Shown piece after piece: positions 53,398 to 63,255 of a DNA stretch of 64,000 nucleotides (position 1 is the stretch's first letter; each line of letters opens with the position of its first letter). This DNA comes from Tahibacter amnicola. GTDB taxonomy: Bacteria > Pseudomonadota > Gammaproteobacteria > Xanthomonadales > Rhodanobacteraceae. The notes beneath the pieces were generated by a model. That model was not told where the DNA came from. It ran no database searches and was given only the letters and a program-made list of their open reading frames with translations. The stretch covers positions 1,327,001 to 1,391,000 of the forward strand of contig NZ_CP104694.1 of the NCBI RefSeq assembly GCF_025398735.1, given 5' to 3'. Position numbers and translations under genes: made by a program.

Positions 53398-54576
53398 ATG
53401 TTCAAAGAAACCACTGCCATTACCGGCATCAATCTCAAGAGCGTTCCCGAGCGCTGGGCGCCGTCGCTGGTCATCATGATCGGCCTGGCCGGTGTCGTGG
53501 CCGTGCTGACGGCATTGCTGGCGATGGGCGAAGGCTTCCGCCAGACCCTCGCCGCTACCGGCAGCCGCGACGTCGCGCTGATCCTGCGCGGCGGTTCCAA
53601 CACCGAGCTGAACTCCGGCATGTCGCGCAACGAGGCGTCCGTCGTTGAGCAGGCCCCGGGCATCAAGAAGGATGCCGAAGGCAAGCCGCTGCTGGCCAAG
53701 GAACTCACCGTCATCACCGAGCTGCTCAAGAAGGGCGAAACGGTGAACGGATCCAACGTCACGCTGCGCGGCGTCGATCCCAACTCGTTCAAGCTGCGTC
53801 CGCAGCTGCGCCTGGTGGAAGGGCGCATGTTCGAGCCGGGGCTGCGTGAACTGGTCGTCGGCCGCGGTGTGACACGCCAGTTCAGCGGCGCTGCGGTGGG
53901 CGAAGTGATCCGCATGCGCAGTTCCGAGTGGAAGGTCGTCGGTGTGTTCGAGTCGGGCGACGCCAGCGAGAGCGAACTGTGGGCGGATGCCGAAACCGCG
54001 CAGACCAGCTTCGGCCGCCAGGGCTATTCGTCCATCCTTGCGGCCCTGGATGGCGAGGGCGCGCTGGAAACCCTGCGTACGGCGCTGAGCGCGGATCGCC
54101 GCCTCACGCTCGATGTGCAGACCCAGCAGGACTACTACAGCGCGCAGACGAAGAACTTCCGCATGACGATCGGCGTTCTGGCCGGCTTCATCACCGTGGT
54201 CATGGGCCTAGGCGCGATCTTCGCGGCCTTGAACACGATGTACGCCGTGGTGGCCACGCGTTCGCGTGAGATCGCAACGCTGCGCGCACTGGGGTTCGGC
54301 GCATTTCCGGTCGTGCTGTCGGTGATGATCGAGGCCATCGTGCTGGCGCTGGTCGGTGGCCTGTCCGGTGCGTTGATCGCCTATGTGCTGTTCAACAATT
54401 TCACGGTTTCCACGCTGAGCCAGAACTTCACCCAGGTGGTTTTCAGCTTCAAGGTGACGCCGGCGCTGGTCGTGCAGGGCTTGATCGTGGCCCTGATCAT
54501 CGGAACGATCGGCGGGCTGCTGCCCGCGATCCGTGCCGCGCGACTGCCCGTGACGACGGCCTTGCGCGAATCGTGA
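53398..54576 (+). CDS. ABC transporter permease, FtsX-like (second)
   Basis: A 392-residue permease of the same build as its neighbour: membrane helix near 20-42, periplasmic domain (about 50-260), then three helices in the last 130 residues, with VVATRSREIATLRALGFG preceding the third. It starts 10 bases after the first permease. The pair suggests a heterodimeric transporter. Lipid, peptide or antibiotic export are all possible; no substrate gene is adjacent. Confidence 0.9.
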   Translation: MFKETTAITGINLKSVPERWAPSLVIMIGLAGVVAVLTALLAMGEGFRQTLAATGSRDVALILRGGSNTELNSGMSRNEASVVEQAPGIKKDAEGKPLLAKELTVITELLKKGETVNGSNVTLRGVDPNSFKLRPQLRLVEGRMFEPGLRELVVGRGVTRQFSGAAVGEVIRMRSSEWKVVGVFESGDASESELWADAETAQTSFGRQGYSSILAALDGEGALETLRTALSADRRLTLDVQTQQDYYSAQTKNFRMTIGVLAGFITVVMGLGAIFAALNTMYAVVATRSREIATLRALGFGAFPVVLSVMIEAIVLALVGGLSGALIAYVLFNNFTVSTLSQNFTQVVFSFKVTPALVVQGLIVALIIGTIGGLLPAIRAARLPVTTALRES

Positions 54577-54583
54577 GAACACA

Positions 54584-54611
54584 CGGTGCTCCGGCAAGGG
54601 CCGGAGCACCG
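54584..54611. terminator. Terminator between permease operon and EamA gene
   Basis: A perfect 12-bp stem (CGGTGCTCCGGC) around AAGG with TTTC after it; lies between two convergent genes and can serve both. Confidence 0.8.
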
Positions 54612-54621
54612 TTTCATGGCG

Positions 54622-55539
54622 TCAGTTTCCGGGTTTGTCGCGGGCGAGCGTGATCGTCGCCACGCCCGCCAGAATGATCGCCATCCCGACCATGTCGAGC
54701 AGGTGCACTTGCTCGCCACCCAGCAGCACGCCGAACAGCACCGCCACCGGCGGATTCACGTACGCATAGCTGGTGGCCAGCGCAGGACGCACGGTCTTGA
54801 GCAGATACACGTAGGCGCTGAAGCCGACGATGGATCCGAAGACGCCCAGGTAGACCAGGGCGAGGGTCGCGCGCAAGGTCGGCGACGTCGGGAACGACTC
54901 CCCGCCAACCAGGGCGAATACGGTCAGTGCCACGCTGCCAGTCAGCATCTGCGCGGCGGTGTTCATGGCGGGGGCCGGCATGTCCTGGCGCTTGCTCCAC
55001 AGCGAACCAAAGGCCCACGACGCCGCGGCGGTAATCAGGGCGACCGCACCCACTGGCGAACCACGCAGGTCACCCCCGAAATTGAGCACGATCACGCCGG
55101 CGAAACCGATCAGCAGGCCGACCGTTTCCAGCTTGCGCGGCCAGTGTCCGAACAGCGTGCCGAAAATGGCGGCGAACAGCGGCATGCTGGCTACGGCGAC
55201 CGCGGCCAGTCCCGACGACACGCTCTGTTCGGCGTAGCACACCAGGCCGTTGCCGAGGCCGAGCAGCAGGCTGCCGCTGATCGCGCAGTTGCGCCATTGC
55301 AGCGGGGTGGGTGCCGGCATGCCGCGCCAGCGCAGGAAGCCGTACAACACCACGCCAGTGACCAGAAAGCGGATGGCCGCCATCGTGAACGGCGGATAGC
55401 TTTCCAGGCCGACGCGAATGGCGAGGTAGGTCGAACCCCAGACGATGTACAGGGAAACCAGCGCGAGTGGAATCAGTACACGCGGGGAAAAACGCGGCGC
55501 GGCAACGGGCGGCGCGGAACACACGGATTGATCAGTCAT
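54622..55539 (-). CDS. yedA: EamA/DMT family exporter, YedA-like
   Basis: A 305-residue drug/metabolite transporter with ten membrane helices in two EamA repeats (about 22-150 and 165-295). Hallmarks: VWGSTYLAIRVGLESYPPF near 35 and YAYVNPPVAVLFGVLLGGE near 260, similar to YedA/RarD-type exporters. Convergent with the second permease. Substrate not known. Confidence 0.85.
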   Translation of the reverse strand: MTDQSVCSAPPVAAPRFSPRVLIPLALVSLYIVWGSTYLAIRVGLESYPPFTMAAIRFLVTGVVLYGFLRWRGMPAPTPLQWRNCAISGSLLLGLGNGLVCYAEQSVSSGLAAVAVASMPLFAAIFGTLFGHWPRKLETVGLLIGFAGVIVLNFGGDLRGSPVGAVALITAAASWAFGSLWSKRQDMPAPAMNTAAQMLTGSVALTVFALVGGESFPTSPTLRATLALVYLGVFGSIVGFSAYVYLLKTVRPALATSYAYVNPPVAVLFGVLLGGEQVHLLDMVGMAIILAGVATITLARDKPGN

Positions 55540-55615
55540 TGCGGCCTTCGATCACGGACACCTTCCCCCACCGTGCATCCTAGGCCAGCGGTGACACGCG
55601 CCCCAGACCCACTGG

Positions 55616-56467
55616 TCACGGCGAAACTGGAGCCAATTGCGCTTCCTGGCGCAGGATCTGCCGCTTGCGATTGATGCCCCAGCGATAGCCGCCAAGCGAG
55701 CCGTCGTCGCGCACCACCCGGTGGCAGGGCACCACGATAGCCAATCGGTTGGCGGCACAGGCGCGTGCCACCGCACGCGCGGCGCGCGGTGCGCCGATGG
55801 CCTCGGCGATTTCGCGATAGCTGCGTGTCTGGCCCGCGGGGATGCGCGTGAGTGCCTGCCACACGCGCCATTGGAACGCGGTGGCGCGCAGGTCCAGCGG
55901 CGGCAGCGCGGCCGGCGGACGGTCCTGCCAGCCCAGCTCGCTCTGCACGCGATCGATCATGCCAGCCAGCCATTCGTCGCGGCCGGCGTCCACGCGTTCA
56001 AGTTCTGCGGCGGGCAATTCCTTGCGCAGTTCGCACAGCAGCTCGTTCTCGTTGGCGCCCAGCAGAATGGCGCAGATACCGCGTTCAGTGGCCGCGACCA
56101 GCAGTTCGCCAAGGTCGGTCGGCAAGGTCGTATAGCGCACCGCGGTGCCTGCGCCGCCGCGGCGGTAGCTGGCGGGCGTCATGCCCAGCAGCGGATCGCT
56201 CTTTTCGTACACGCGACTGCCGGAGCCGAAACCGGCTGCGTAGATCGCGTCGGTGACGCTGGTGCCCTCGCGCAGCGCGCGCTTGAAGCGCTCCATGCGC
56301 CGGCTGGATGCGAACTCGGCGGGACTGATGCCATAGCGCGCCCGGAATCGCCGCTGCAGATGGCTCGGACTCAATCCCACCGCCTGGGCCAGTTCGTCGA
56401 GCTTGGGCGCGGGATCGCTGTCGGCGATCAGGGCGTGGGCGCGGGAGACGGGATCATCGCGGGTCAT
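55616..56467 (-). CDS. Ada-like AraC/O6-methylguanine methyltransferase fusion lacking the N-terminal Ada domain
   Basis: A 283-residue protein. An AraC-type DNA-binding region comes first (about 10-102: AQAVGLSPSHLQRRFRARYG and VYEKSDPLLGMTPASYRR), then an Ogt-like domain (115-275) with the acceptor Cys248 in VPCHRVV. The cysteine-rich phosphotriester-repair domain that makes E. coli Ada a methyl-activated regulator is absent. The protein is short by about 70-80 residues, so it may repair and bind DNA but cannot be switched in the classical way. Ogt and alkA occur about 33 kb away. Confidence 0.88.
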   Translation of the reverse strand: MTRDDPVSRAHALIADSDPAPKLDELAQAVGLSPSHLQRRFRARYGISPAEFASSRRMERFKRALREGTSVTDAIYAAGFGSGSRVYEKSDPLLGMTPASYRRGGAGTAVRYTTLPTDLGELLVAATERGICAILLGANENELLCELRKELPAAELERVDAGRDEWLAGMIDRVQSELGWQDRPPAALPPLDLRATAFQWRVWQALTRIPAGQTRSYREIAEAIGAPRAARAVARACAANRLAIVVPCHRVVRDDGSLGGYRWGINRKRQILRQEAQLAPVSP

Positions 56468-56559
56468 GGCGGCATTCTGGCGAGGGTGGATGGGGCAAAG
56501 TCTGCGCCCGCTCCACCCGCGCCGCTATCCGGAAGTTGCGCCCGCCCGCCGGCTGGCGC

Positions 56560-57207
56560 TCAGCCCGCGGCGCGCATTGCCGCCCGCTCTTCCAGGAGAC
56601 GGAACAAGCCGGCGGCCTGCGCCGCCGGGCGCTGGGCGAGACGATCCCGGTAGGCGACCAGGTGAGGATAGGCCTCGATCACGCCCGCAAGGGTCAGCAG
56701 CACCGTGCCGTGGCCGAAGATCACGTCTGGCAGGGTGAAGGCCTCGCCGAGCACGTAGCTGTTGCGCGCCAGATGCGCGTCGAGCACCTGTAGTCCCGGC
56801 TTCATCGCGGCGATGGCCTGCTGGCGCTTTTCCGGGTTCGGTGCCAGGAAGCCATGGCGGAAAACGTCCACCCCATAGCGGTCGAAGTCGCTGGCGGCGT
56901 GGAACAGCCAGGTCCAGTACTGCTGCCGCGCCGGTGTGCCCGGCGGCGGGATCAGGTCGTGTCCGGCGTGGCTCTCGGCCAGGTGCTGGCAGATGGCGAC
57001 CGACTCGAACATGGCGGCGTCGCCCCATTGCACCGTCGGCACATGGCAGAACGGATTGAGGTTGCGGTACTCGTCGGCGAGGTGATCGCCGCCGCCGTAG
57101 CTCAATCGCCGCTCGTCCAGGGGAAGGCCGAGCTCATGGGCGGTCCAGCGCACCCGGGCGGAGCGGTCGAACGGAGCGAACGAATACAGCGTCATGGCGT
57201 CGGTCAT
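56560..57207 (-). CDS. Glutathione S-transferase family protein
   Basis: A 215-residue GST. A thioredoxin-like N-terminal domain (about 4-82: MTLYSFAPFDRSARVRWTAHELGLP, then NPFCHVPTVQW with cis-Pro and FESVAICQHLA with the gamma-Glu-binding Ser) is followed by a helical C-terminal domain (about 90-210) that includes LGEAFTLPDVIFGHG. The catalytic residue of this class (Ser or Cys at the start of helix 1) is not certain. Neighbours give no pathway. Confidence 0.85.
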   Translation of the reverse strand: MTDAMTLYSFAPFDRSARVRWTAHELGLPLDERRLSYGGGDHLADEYRNLNPFCHVPTVQWGDAAMFESVAICQHLAESHAGHDLIPPPGTPARQQYWTWLFHAASDFDRYGVDVFRHGFLAPNPEKRQQAIAAMKPGLQVLDAHLARNSYVLGEAFTLPDVIFGHGTVLLTLAGVIEAYPHLVAYRDRLAQRPAAQAAGLFRLLEERAAMRAAG

Positions 57208-57609
57208 CGGGATACCTCGGGCTGGTCAAGGGAAAAAGTACGATTGCGTACGGTTGGCCGGATGCAGCCATCCTCGCCATCCACGCCGGCGGATCCAGAG
57301 CGGAAAACGCCAGCACCGGCGGACCTCGCCCGGGTGCCACCTTTCGTCGTCCCGAAGCCCCGGACGAATGGCCCGTACGCGCCCGTGCAGTCGTCATCGA
57401 AGCCCGATATAGTCGGCGGCCATGCCGGCCATGTGTGCCGGTAGCGGGGTCGTCCGCGAGGAATGGCGGCGATCCTGGCGAAGCCCGGCAGCTTCGCATC
57501 CGGGATGGGATCGCCCATGCCCGCACCTTCCGGCTCAGCCCGGTTGCTCGCTGCGACGATTCGGCGCGGATGTCGCCTGATCGCGTCTTTCTTTAGGGGG
57601 TATCACCAG
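57208..57609. other. Intergenic region, no gene recognised
   Basis: About 400 bases between the divergent GST and nuclease genes. Frames here lack the features of a real gene. It presumably carries both promoters; I see no clear consensus element. An AGGGGG ribosome-binding site for the nuclease is at its end. Confidence 0.5.
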
Positions 57610-59664
57610 ATGTCTTACGGGATTGGGGCGCTGCGCGGCATCGCGCTGGCGTCGGTATTGGCCGCGGCGACGGCTGCGCAGGCCGATACGGCGATTTTCA
57701 TCAATGAATTCCACTACGACGATTCGAGCAGCCCTGACGCCGGCGAAGCCATCGAGGTGGCCGGGCCGGCGGGTACGGATCTGACCGGCTGGTCGATCGT
57801 CCTGTACAACGGCTCGGGCGGTGCGCCCTACGCCACCCTGACCCTGAGCGGCACGATCCCGACACAGTGCGGCGCCTACGGCACCGTGAATGTGCCGGCA
57901 GTCGGCCTGCAGAACGGTTCACCCGACGGGTTCGCGCTGGTCAACGGAACCAGCGTGGTCCAGTTTCTGAGCTACGAGGGCACGTTCCAGGCCGCCGGCG
58001 GGCCGGCCGGCGGCATGACCAGCGTCGACATCGGCCGCTCCGAAAGCAATAGCACGGCGCCGGGCACCTCGCTGCAACTGACGGGCACCGGCAGCGAGTA
58101 CGGCGATTTCGCCTGGCAGCCGTCGGCGACCGCGTCGTTCGGTAACTGCAACGTCGGACAGAGCTTCGGACCACCGGTCGACCATCCGCCGCGCGTGGCT
58201 TCCACGTCGCCGGTACCCAATGCCTCCGGCGTCGCCGTCACGGCAAACATCGACATTACCTTTTCCGAAGCCGTGACCCTGGGCGCGACCTGGTACGACA
58301 TCCAGTGCAACCTCAGCGGCGCCCACGCCGCGTCGGTGAGCAACACCGGTCTGACGTATCAGCTGGATCCCACCGTCGACTTCGCCTCCGGCGAAACCTG
58401 CACAGTGACCGTGCGGCGCGACCAGGTGACCGATACGGATCCGCCGGCCGATCCGATGGTGGCCGATCACGTCCTGACGTTCTCCACCCTGGGCGACCTG
58501 CCGCCGACCGTCGCCAGCAGCGCGCCCGCCAACAACGCCAGCGCATTCCCGCTGGCCGGCAATCTGCAGATTACTTTCAGCGAAGCGGTCACGCTGGACG
58601 ATGGCTGGTACACGCTCAGCTGCGCCACCTCGGGCACGCATACTGCCGTGCAGACGGGCAGTGGTGCGGGCTACACCCTGAATCCGGCGACGGACTTCAC
58701 GCCGCTGGAGCAGTGCACCTGGACGATTCTTGCCGATCACGTCCACGATACCGATGGTGTAGCGCATGCAATGGCCGCCGATCGCGTCGTCACGTTCACG
58801 ACGGCCGGCGACACCAGCAATTACTACGCCGGCGTCGACACCAGTTCGGGCCCCGCGCTCAAGGCCTGGTTGCACAATCGCATCAAGAACCACGTGGCGT
58901 TCCCCTATTCGGATGACGTCAATCCGGATACATGGAATGTCCTTGAAGCGGCGGACCAGGATCCCGGCGATACGTCCAAGGTGCTCGATGTCTACAAGAA
59001 CGAGAGCTACGCGAAGGTGGGTGCCGGCAACAGCAACTACAACCGCGAACACACCTGGCCCAATTCGTTGGGTTTTCCGAATGCGAGCGTGAATTCCGCG
59101 GTCAATCCGCCCTACACGGATTGCCACATGCTCTACATCTCGCACATCGGCTACAACGCCGACCGCGGTAACAGCCCCTACGGCAACTGCGCCTCGTGCA
59201 CCGAGCGTCCGACGACGCTCAACCACGGTGTCGGCGGCGGCAGTGGTGCTTATCCGGGCAATTCCAACTGGTTCAACGCGAACACGTTCGAGACCTGGAA
59301 CCATCGCCGGGGCGATGTGGCGCGCGCCGTGCTGTACATGGCGGTGCGTTACGAGGGGGGCATGAATGCAGCGAACGTCATGGAGCCGGACCTGGAGCTG
59401 ACCGACACGCGCTCGCAGATCGTGCAGACCAACGCGCAGCCGACAGGTGCGGTGGCCTATATGGGTTTCAAATCGGTGCTGCTGGACTGGAACGATCAGG
59501 ATCCCCCGGATGCGCGCGAGCAGCTGCGCAACGACGTGGTGTATTCCTACCAGACCAACCGCAATCCGTTCATCGACCACCCGGAATGGGCGCGCTGCGT
59601 GTTCAACAACACGGGGTGCCCGGTGCAGCAGGACGGCATCTTCGCGGACGGCTTTGATCCCTGA
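57610..59664 (+). CDS. Secreted multidomain endonuclease I-type nuclease
   Basis: A 684-residue precursor. Signal peptide 1-25. Lamin-tail-like domain (about 27-155: IFINEFHYDDSS, AIEVAGPAGTDLTGW). Two Ig-like domains of about 100 residues (195-295 and 298-398), each with NI/LQITFSEAVTL and paired cysteines. A C-terminal endonuclease I domain (about 405-660) has the active-site NREHTWPNS (His481), TDCHMLYIS and HRRGDVAR. The C-terminus DGIFADGFDP is a short motif I recall on many secreted proteins of Dokdonella-like bacteria. It probably degrades extracellular DNA. The ATG at 57610 has a strong ribosome-binding site. Confidence 0.88.
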   Translation: MSYGIGALRGIALASVLAAATAAQADTAIFINEFHYDDSSSPDAGEAIEVAGPAGTDLTGWSIVLYNGSGGAPYATLTLSGTIPTQCGAYGTVNVPAVGLQNGSPDGFALVNGTSVVQFLSYEGTFQAAGGPAGGMTSVDIGRSESNSTAPGTSLQLTGTGSEYGDFAWQPSATASFGNCNVGQSFGPPVDHPPRVASTSPVPNASGVAVTANIDITFSEAVTLGATWYDIQCNLSGAHAASVSNTGLTYQLDPTVDFASGETCTVTVRRDQVTDTDPPADPMVADHVLTFSTLGDLPPTVASSAPANNASAFPLAGNLQITFSEAVTLDDGWYTLSCATSGTHTAVQTGSGAGYTLNPATDFTPLEQCTWTILADHVHDTDGVAHAMAADRVVTFTTAGDTSNYYAGVDTSSGPALKAWLHNRIKNHVAFPYSDDVNPDTWNVLEAADQDPGDTSKVLDVYKNESYAKVGAGNSNYNREHTWPNSLGFPNASVNSAVNPPYTDCHMLYISHIGYNADRGNSPYGNCASCTERPTTLNHGVGGGSGAYPGNSNWFNANTFETWNHRRGDVARAVLYMAVRYEGGMNAANVMEPDLELTDTRSQIVQTNAQPTGAVAYMGFKSVLLDWNDQDPPDAREQLRNDVVYSYQTNRNPFIDHPEWARCVFNNTGCPVQQDGIFADGFDP

Positions 59665-59674
59665 CGGACACAGG

Positions 59675-59700
59675 CGGGGTGGCCGGCACCGGCCACCCCG
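59675..59700. terminator. Hairpin after nuclease gene
   Basis: A perfect 12-bp stem (CGGGGTGGCCGG) with two loop bases between convergent genes; no T-tract. Confidence 0.55.
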
Positions 59701-59704
59701 GCGT

Positions 59705-60232
59705 TCAGAGCGTGCGGTAGATGTATTGCAGGATGTCCAGCCAGTACACCGCCTGGTAGATCAGCGCAAAACCCAGCACCGGCACCGTGAGCAGCCCGAT
59801 GCGATGGTGGCGTTCACGCAATGCGGCGCGAACGTAGCGGAAAAAGGCCAGCACAGAACCCAGCAGCCAGATGACACCCAGCCCGAAGCCAGCAACGATG
59901 GCGGGGTGGAAGGGCGAGCGCGGTGTTGCCGCGAGCCATTGGGAAAACAGCACGGTCGTCGGCCAGAGCAGCACGGCGGCTGCCGCCAGTGCGAGTAGGC
60001 CGAAGCCGACTACGTAGGGTATTTCGTCGGACTCGAGCGGGCGCGACGAACTGGCTCCCCAGGCCGCCGCTGCGAATGATCCGAGCAAGGCGGACGTCCA
60101 CGCGCCCCGCGCGAATGCCGGCGATCCGTAGGCCAGCGACAACAGGCCGACCAGTACGGCAGAACTGAAGAGCGCGACGCCCAGTCCCGTGGCGACCAGC
60201 TTTCGATCGGAAGGCGTAATTTCCGTGTGCAT
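59705..60232 (-). CDS. Inner-membrane protein, four to five helices, unknown function
   Basis: A 175-residue hydrophobic protein: helices at about 14-35, 42-60, 70-95, 107-130 and 142-165. No family recognised with confidence. It starts 58 bases downstream of the valS stop on the same strand, separated by a hairpin. Confidence 0.65.
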   Translation of the reverse strand: MHTEITPSDRKLVATGLGVALFSSAVLVGLLSLAYGSPAFARGAWTSALLGSFAAAAWGASSSRPLESDEIPYVVGFGLLALAAAAVLLWPTTVLFSQWLAATPRSPFHPAIVAGFGLGVIWLLGSVLAFFRYVRAALRERHHRIGLLTVPVLGFALIYQAVYWLDILQYIYRTL

Positions 60233-60249
60233 GCGCCATTGCTCCGTTC

Positions 60250-60278
60250 ACGGCATGGCGCGTCGGGCGCCATGCCGT
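60250..60278 (-). terminator. Hairpin after valS
   Basis: A perfect 12-bp stem (ACGGCATGGCGC) with a 5-base loop, 12 bases past the valS stop. No T-tract on the minus strand; likely transcription or mRNA end. Confidence 0.5.
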
Positions 60279-60289
60279 GTTTGGCTGGA

Positions 60290-63070
60290 TTACAGCGCCG
60301 CCAGGCGCTCGGCCTGTTCGCGCAGGCCCGACAACGTCGTGCTGAATTCCGCCAGGCGCTGGCGTTCCTGGTCGACCACGGCCGCGGGCGCATTGGCGAC
60401 AAAGCTCTCATTCGACAGCTTGCCGTTGCACTTGCCGATCTCGGCCTGGATCCGGCCGATTTCCTTGGCCAGGCGCGACTTCTCGGCGTCGACGTCGATC
60501 AGGCCGGCCAGGGGGATGAGCAATTTCAGGTCGCCGATGATCGCGGCCGAGGCGGCCGGCTCCGATTCGCCGGCTTCCAGCCAGCGCTGCGATTCCACCC
60601 GGGCCAGGAAGCCGATCTGCGATCCGAACTTGGCCGAACGCGCGCGATCGCTGGCGTTGCCGCCGGCAAACAAAAGCGGAATGGTCTTGCCCGGTGCGAG
60701 ATTCATCTCGCTGCGGATGCGTCGCAGGTTGGACACCACGGCCTTGAGCCACTCGATTTCCGCCTCGGCGCTGTTGTCGAGCGCGATGTCCGCGGCGCGC
60801 GGATAAGACTGGCGCGAAACCGTTGGCGCATCGATGCCCAGCTTGGGCGCGATGTTTTGCCAGATCTCCTCGGTGATGAAGGGAATCAGCGGGTGCAGGC
60901 CGCGCAGCAGGGCTTCCAGCACGAACAGCAGGGTGTGGCGCGTGGAATCGGCGGCAGCGGCGTCGTCGCCATTGAGCGCCGGCTTGGCCAGCTCCAGGAA
61001 CCAGTCGCAGAACTCGTTCCAGGTGAACTCGTACAGCGCCTGGGAGACGAGGTCGAAGCGGTACGCGGCGAACTGGGTTTCCACTTCCGCCAGGCAGTGA
61101 TTGAGGCGGCTGAGAATCCACTTCTCCGCCTCGGTCACCGCGGCCGGTGCGGCACCCGCCGGCGCCGCGTAGTTCTCGCAGTTCATCAGCACGAAACGCG
61201 CGGCATTCCACAGCTTGTTGCAGAAGTTCTTGTAGCCGCCGCAGCGGTCCAGGTCGAACTTGATGTCGCGGCCGTGGGTGGCGAGCGAGGCGAAGGTGAA
61301 GCGCAGCGCATCAGCGCCGAATGCGGGAATGCCGCCGCTGAAATCCTTGCGCGTGGCCTGTTCGATCTTCTTGGCCATCTGCGGCTGCATCAGGCCGCCG
61401 GTGCGCTTGGCGACGAGTGCTTCCAGGTCGATGCCGTCGATCAGGTCCAGCGGGTCGAGGATGTTGCCCTTGGACTTGGACATCTTCTGACCGTCCTTGT
61501 CGCGCACCAGACCCGTGATGTAGACGTCGCGGAAGGGCACCTGGCCGGTGAAGTGATCGGTCATCATGATCATCCGGGCGACCCAGAAGAAGATGATGTC
61601 AAAGCCCGTCACCAGCACCGAGGTGGGCAGGTAGCGGTCAAAGCCGCGCTCGGCCATGGCTGTTTCGTCCGGCCAGCCCAGCGTCGAGTGGGCCCACAGG
61701 GCCGAGGAGAACCAGGTCTCCAGCACATCCGCTTCGCGCTGCAGCGCCGGCGCAGTGCCACCGTTCTTGGCGGCGGCCTGGGCGATGGCACCGGCTTCGT
61801 CGCGCGCCACGTAAGCGTTGCCGGCCTCGTCGTACCAGCAGGGAATGCGGTGGCCCCACCACAGCTGGCGGCTGATGCACCAGTCCTGGATGTTGCCCAG
61901 CCAGTGGCGGTAGGTGTTGATCCAGTTCTCGGGCACAAAGCGAACTTTCCCGCTTTCCACCAGTTCCAGGCCGCGGCTGGCCAGGCCGTCCATCTTCACG
62001 AACCACTGCCACGTCAGGTAAGGCTCGATCACCTGGCCCGTGCGGTCGCCGCGCGGCACCTGGAGCTTGTGCTTCTTCTCCTCGACCAGGAGGCCGGCGG
62101 CCTCCAGGTCGGCGAGCACGACCTTGCGCGCGTCGTAGCGGTCCAGCCCGCGGTACTTCGCCGGCGCGTTGTCGTTGATCTGCGCGTCGTCGGTGAAGAT
62201 GTTGATCGGGGTGAGGTTGTGGCGCTGGCCGATGGCGTAGTCATTGAAGTCGTGCGCCGGCGTGATTTTCACGCAGCCGGTACCGAACTCGCGCTCGACA
62301 TAGTCGTCGGCGATGATCGGGATCAACCGGTCGGTCAGTGGCAGCCTGAGGGTCTTGCCGATGAGGCCGGCGTAACGCTCGTCTTCCGGATGCACGGCAA
62401 CGGCGACGTCGCCCAGCATGGTTTCCGGGCGGGTGGTGGCCACCACCAGCGAGTCGCTGCCGTCGGCCAGCGGGTAGCGGATCGACCAGAGCTTGCCGTC
62501 TTCTTCCTCGCTGACGACTTCCAGGTCGGAAATGGCGGTCTTGAGCACCGGGTCCCAGTTGACCAGCTTCTGGCCGCGGTAGATGAGGCCCTGCTCGTAC
62601 AGGCGCACGAAGGTTTCGACGACGGCCTGGGACGGAATCGCATCCATGGTGAACGCGGTGCGCGACCAGTCGCCCGAAACGCCCATGCGGCGCATCTGGC
62701 GCTCGATGGTGTCACCCGATTGCTGCTTCCATTCCCACACCCGCTCGATGAATGCATCGCGGCCGAGCTCGTTGCGGGTCTTGCCTTCGGCACCGAGCAG
62801 GCGGGTTACCACCATCTCGGTGGCAATGCCGGCGTGGTCGGTGCCCAGCTGCCAGAGGGTGTCGTAACCGCGCATGCGGTGGTAGCGGATCAGCGTGTCC
62901 ATGATGGTGTGCTGGAACGCATGACCCATGTGCAGGGTGCCGGTCACATTCGGCGGCGGCAGCAGGATCGCGTAGGGTTCGCCGGTGCCCGAGGGCTTGA
63001 ACCAGCCGTTGGATTCCCACTGCGCGTACCACTTCGACTCGATCTGGCCCGGTTCGAAACTCTTGTCCAT
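60290..63070 (-). CDS. valS: Valyl-tRNA synthetase
   Basis: Class I aminoacyl-tRNA synthetase of 926 residues. Signature motifs: [13 protein letters not shown] (HIGH) near residue 40, GTDHAGIAT, the editing domain in the middle (about 185-380), QKMSKSKGN (KMSKS) near residue 540, and a C-terminal coiled-coil arm (about 860-926) that contacts tRNA. The ATG at 63070 places the family start [11 protein letters not shown]; an upstream start at 63103 adds residues unlike valS. Confidence 0.97.
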   Translation of the reverse strand: MDKSFEPGQIESKWYAQWESNGWFKPSGTGEPYAILLPPPNVTGTLHMGHAFQHTIMDTLIRYHRMRGYDTLWQLGTDHAGIATEMVVTRLLGAEGKTRNELGRDAFIERVWEWKQQSGDTIERQMRRMGVSGDWSRTAFTMDAIPSQAVVETFVRLYEQGLIYRGQKLVNWDPVLKTAISDLEVVSEEEDGKLWSIRYPLADGSDSLVVATTRPETMLGDVAVAVHPEDERYAGLIGKTLRLPLTDRLIPIIADDYVEREFGTGCVKITPAHDFNDYAIGQRHNLTPINIFTDDAQINDNAPAKYRGLDRYDARKVVLADLEAAGLLVEEKKHKLQVPRGDRTGQVIEPYLTWQWFVKMDGLASRGLELVESGKVRFVPENWINTYRHWLGNIQDWCISRQLWWGHRIPCWYDEAGNAYVARDEAGAIAQAAAKNGGTAPALQREADVLETWFSSALWAHSTLGWPDETAMAERGFDRYLPTSVLVTGFDIIFFWVARMIMMTDHFTGQVPFRDVYITGLVRDKDGQKMSKSKGNILDPLDLIDGIDLEALVAKRTGGLMQPQMAKKIEQATRKDFSGGIPAFGADALRFTFASLATHGRDIKFDLDRCGGYKNFCNKLWNAARFVLMNCENYAAPAGAAPAAVTEAEKWILSRLNHCLAEVETQFAAYRFDLVSQALYEFTWNEFCDWFLELAKPALNGDDAAAADSTRHTLLFVLEALLRGLHPLIPFITEEIWQNIAPKLGIDAPTVSRQSYPRAADIALDNSAEAEIEWLKAVVSNLRRIRSEMNLAPGKTIPLLFAGGNASDRARSAKFGSQIGFLARVESQRWLEAGESEPAASAAIIGDLKLLIPLAGLIDVDAEKSRLAKEIGRIQAEIGKCNGKLSNESFVANAPAAVVDQERQRLAEFSTTLSGLREQAERLAAL

Positions 63071-63255
63071 GACGTAAATGACCTCGGCCCGGACACTGCG
63101 CACCCGGGCGGCAAACGGAAAGGAATGGGCCGATTGTAGCGGGGCGGGGGGCGTGGGCCCAAACCCGCCCGTCCGGCTCGGCAGGACGCCGCTATTCCAA
63201 GGCCCCGCGGGGCGCCGCTACACTCGGGTCGACGAGGCTGCCGATGGGGGATCGC

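Noticed and set aside
60227-63139. Plus-strand frame of 970 codons opposite valS
   Set aside because: Antisense shadow of the well-defined valyl-tRNA synthetase.
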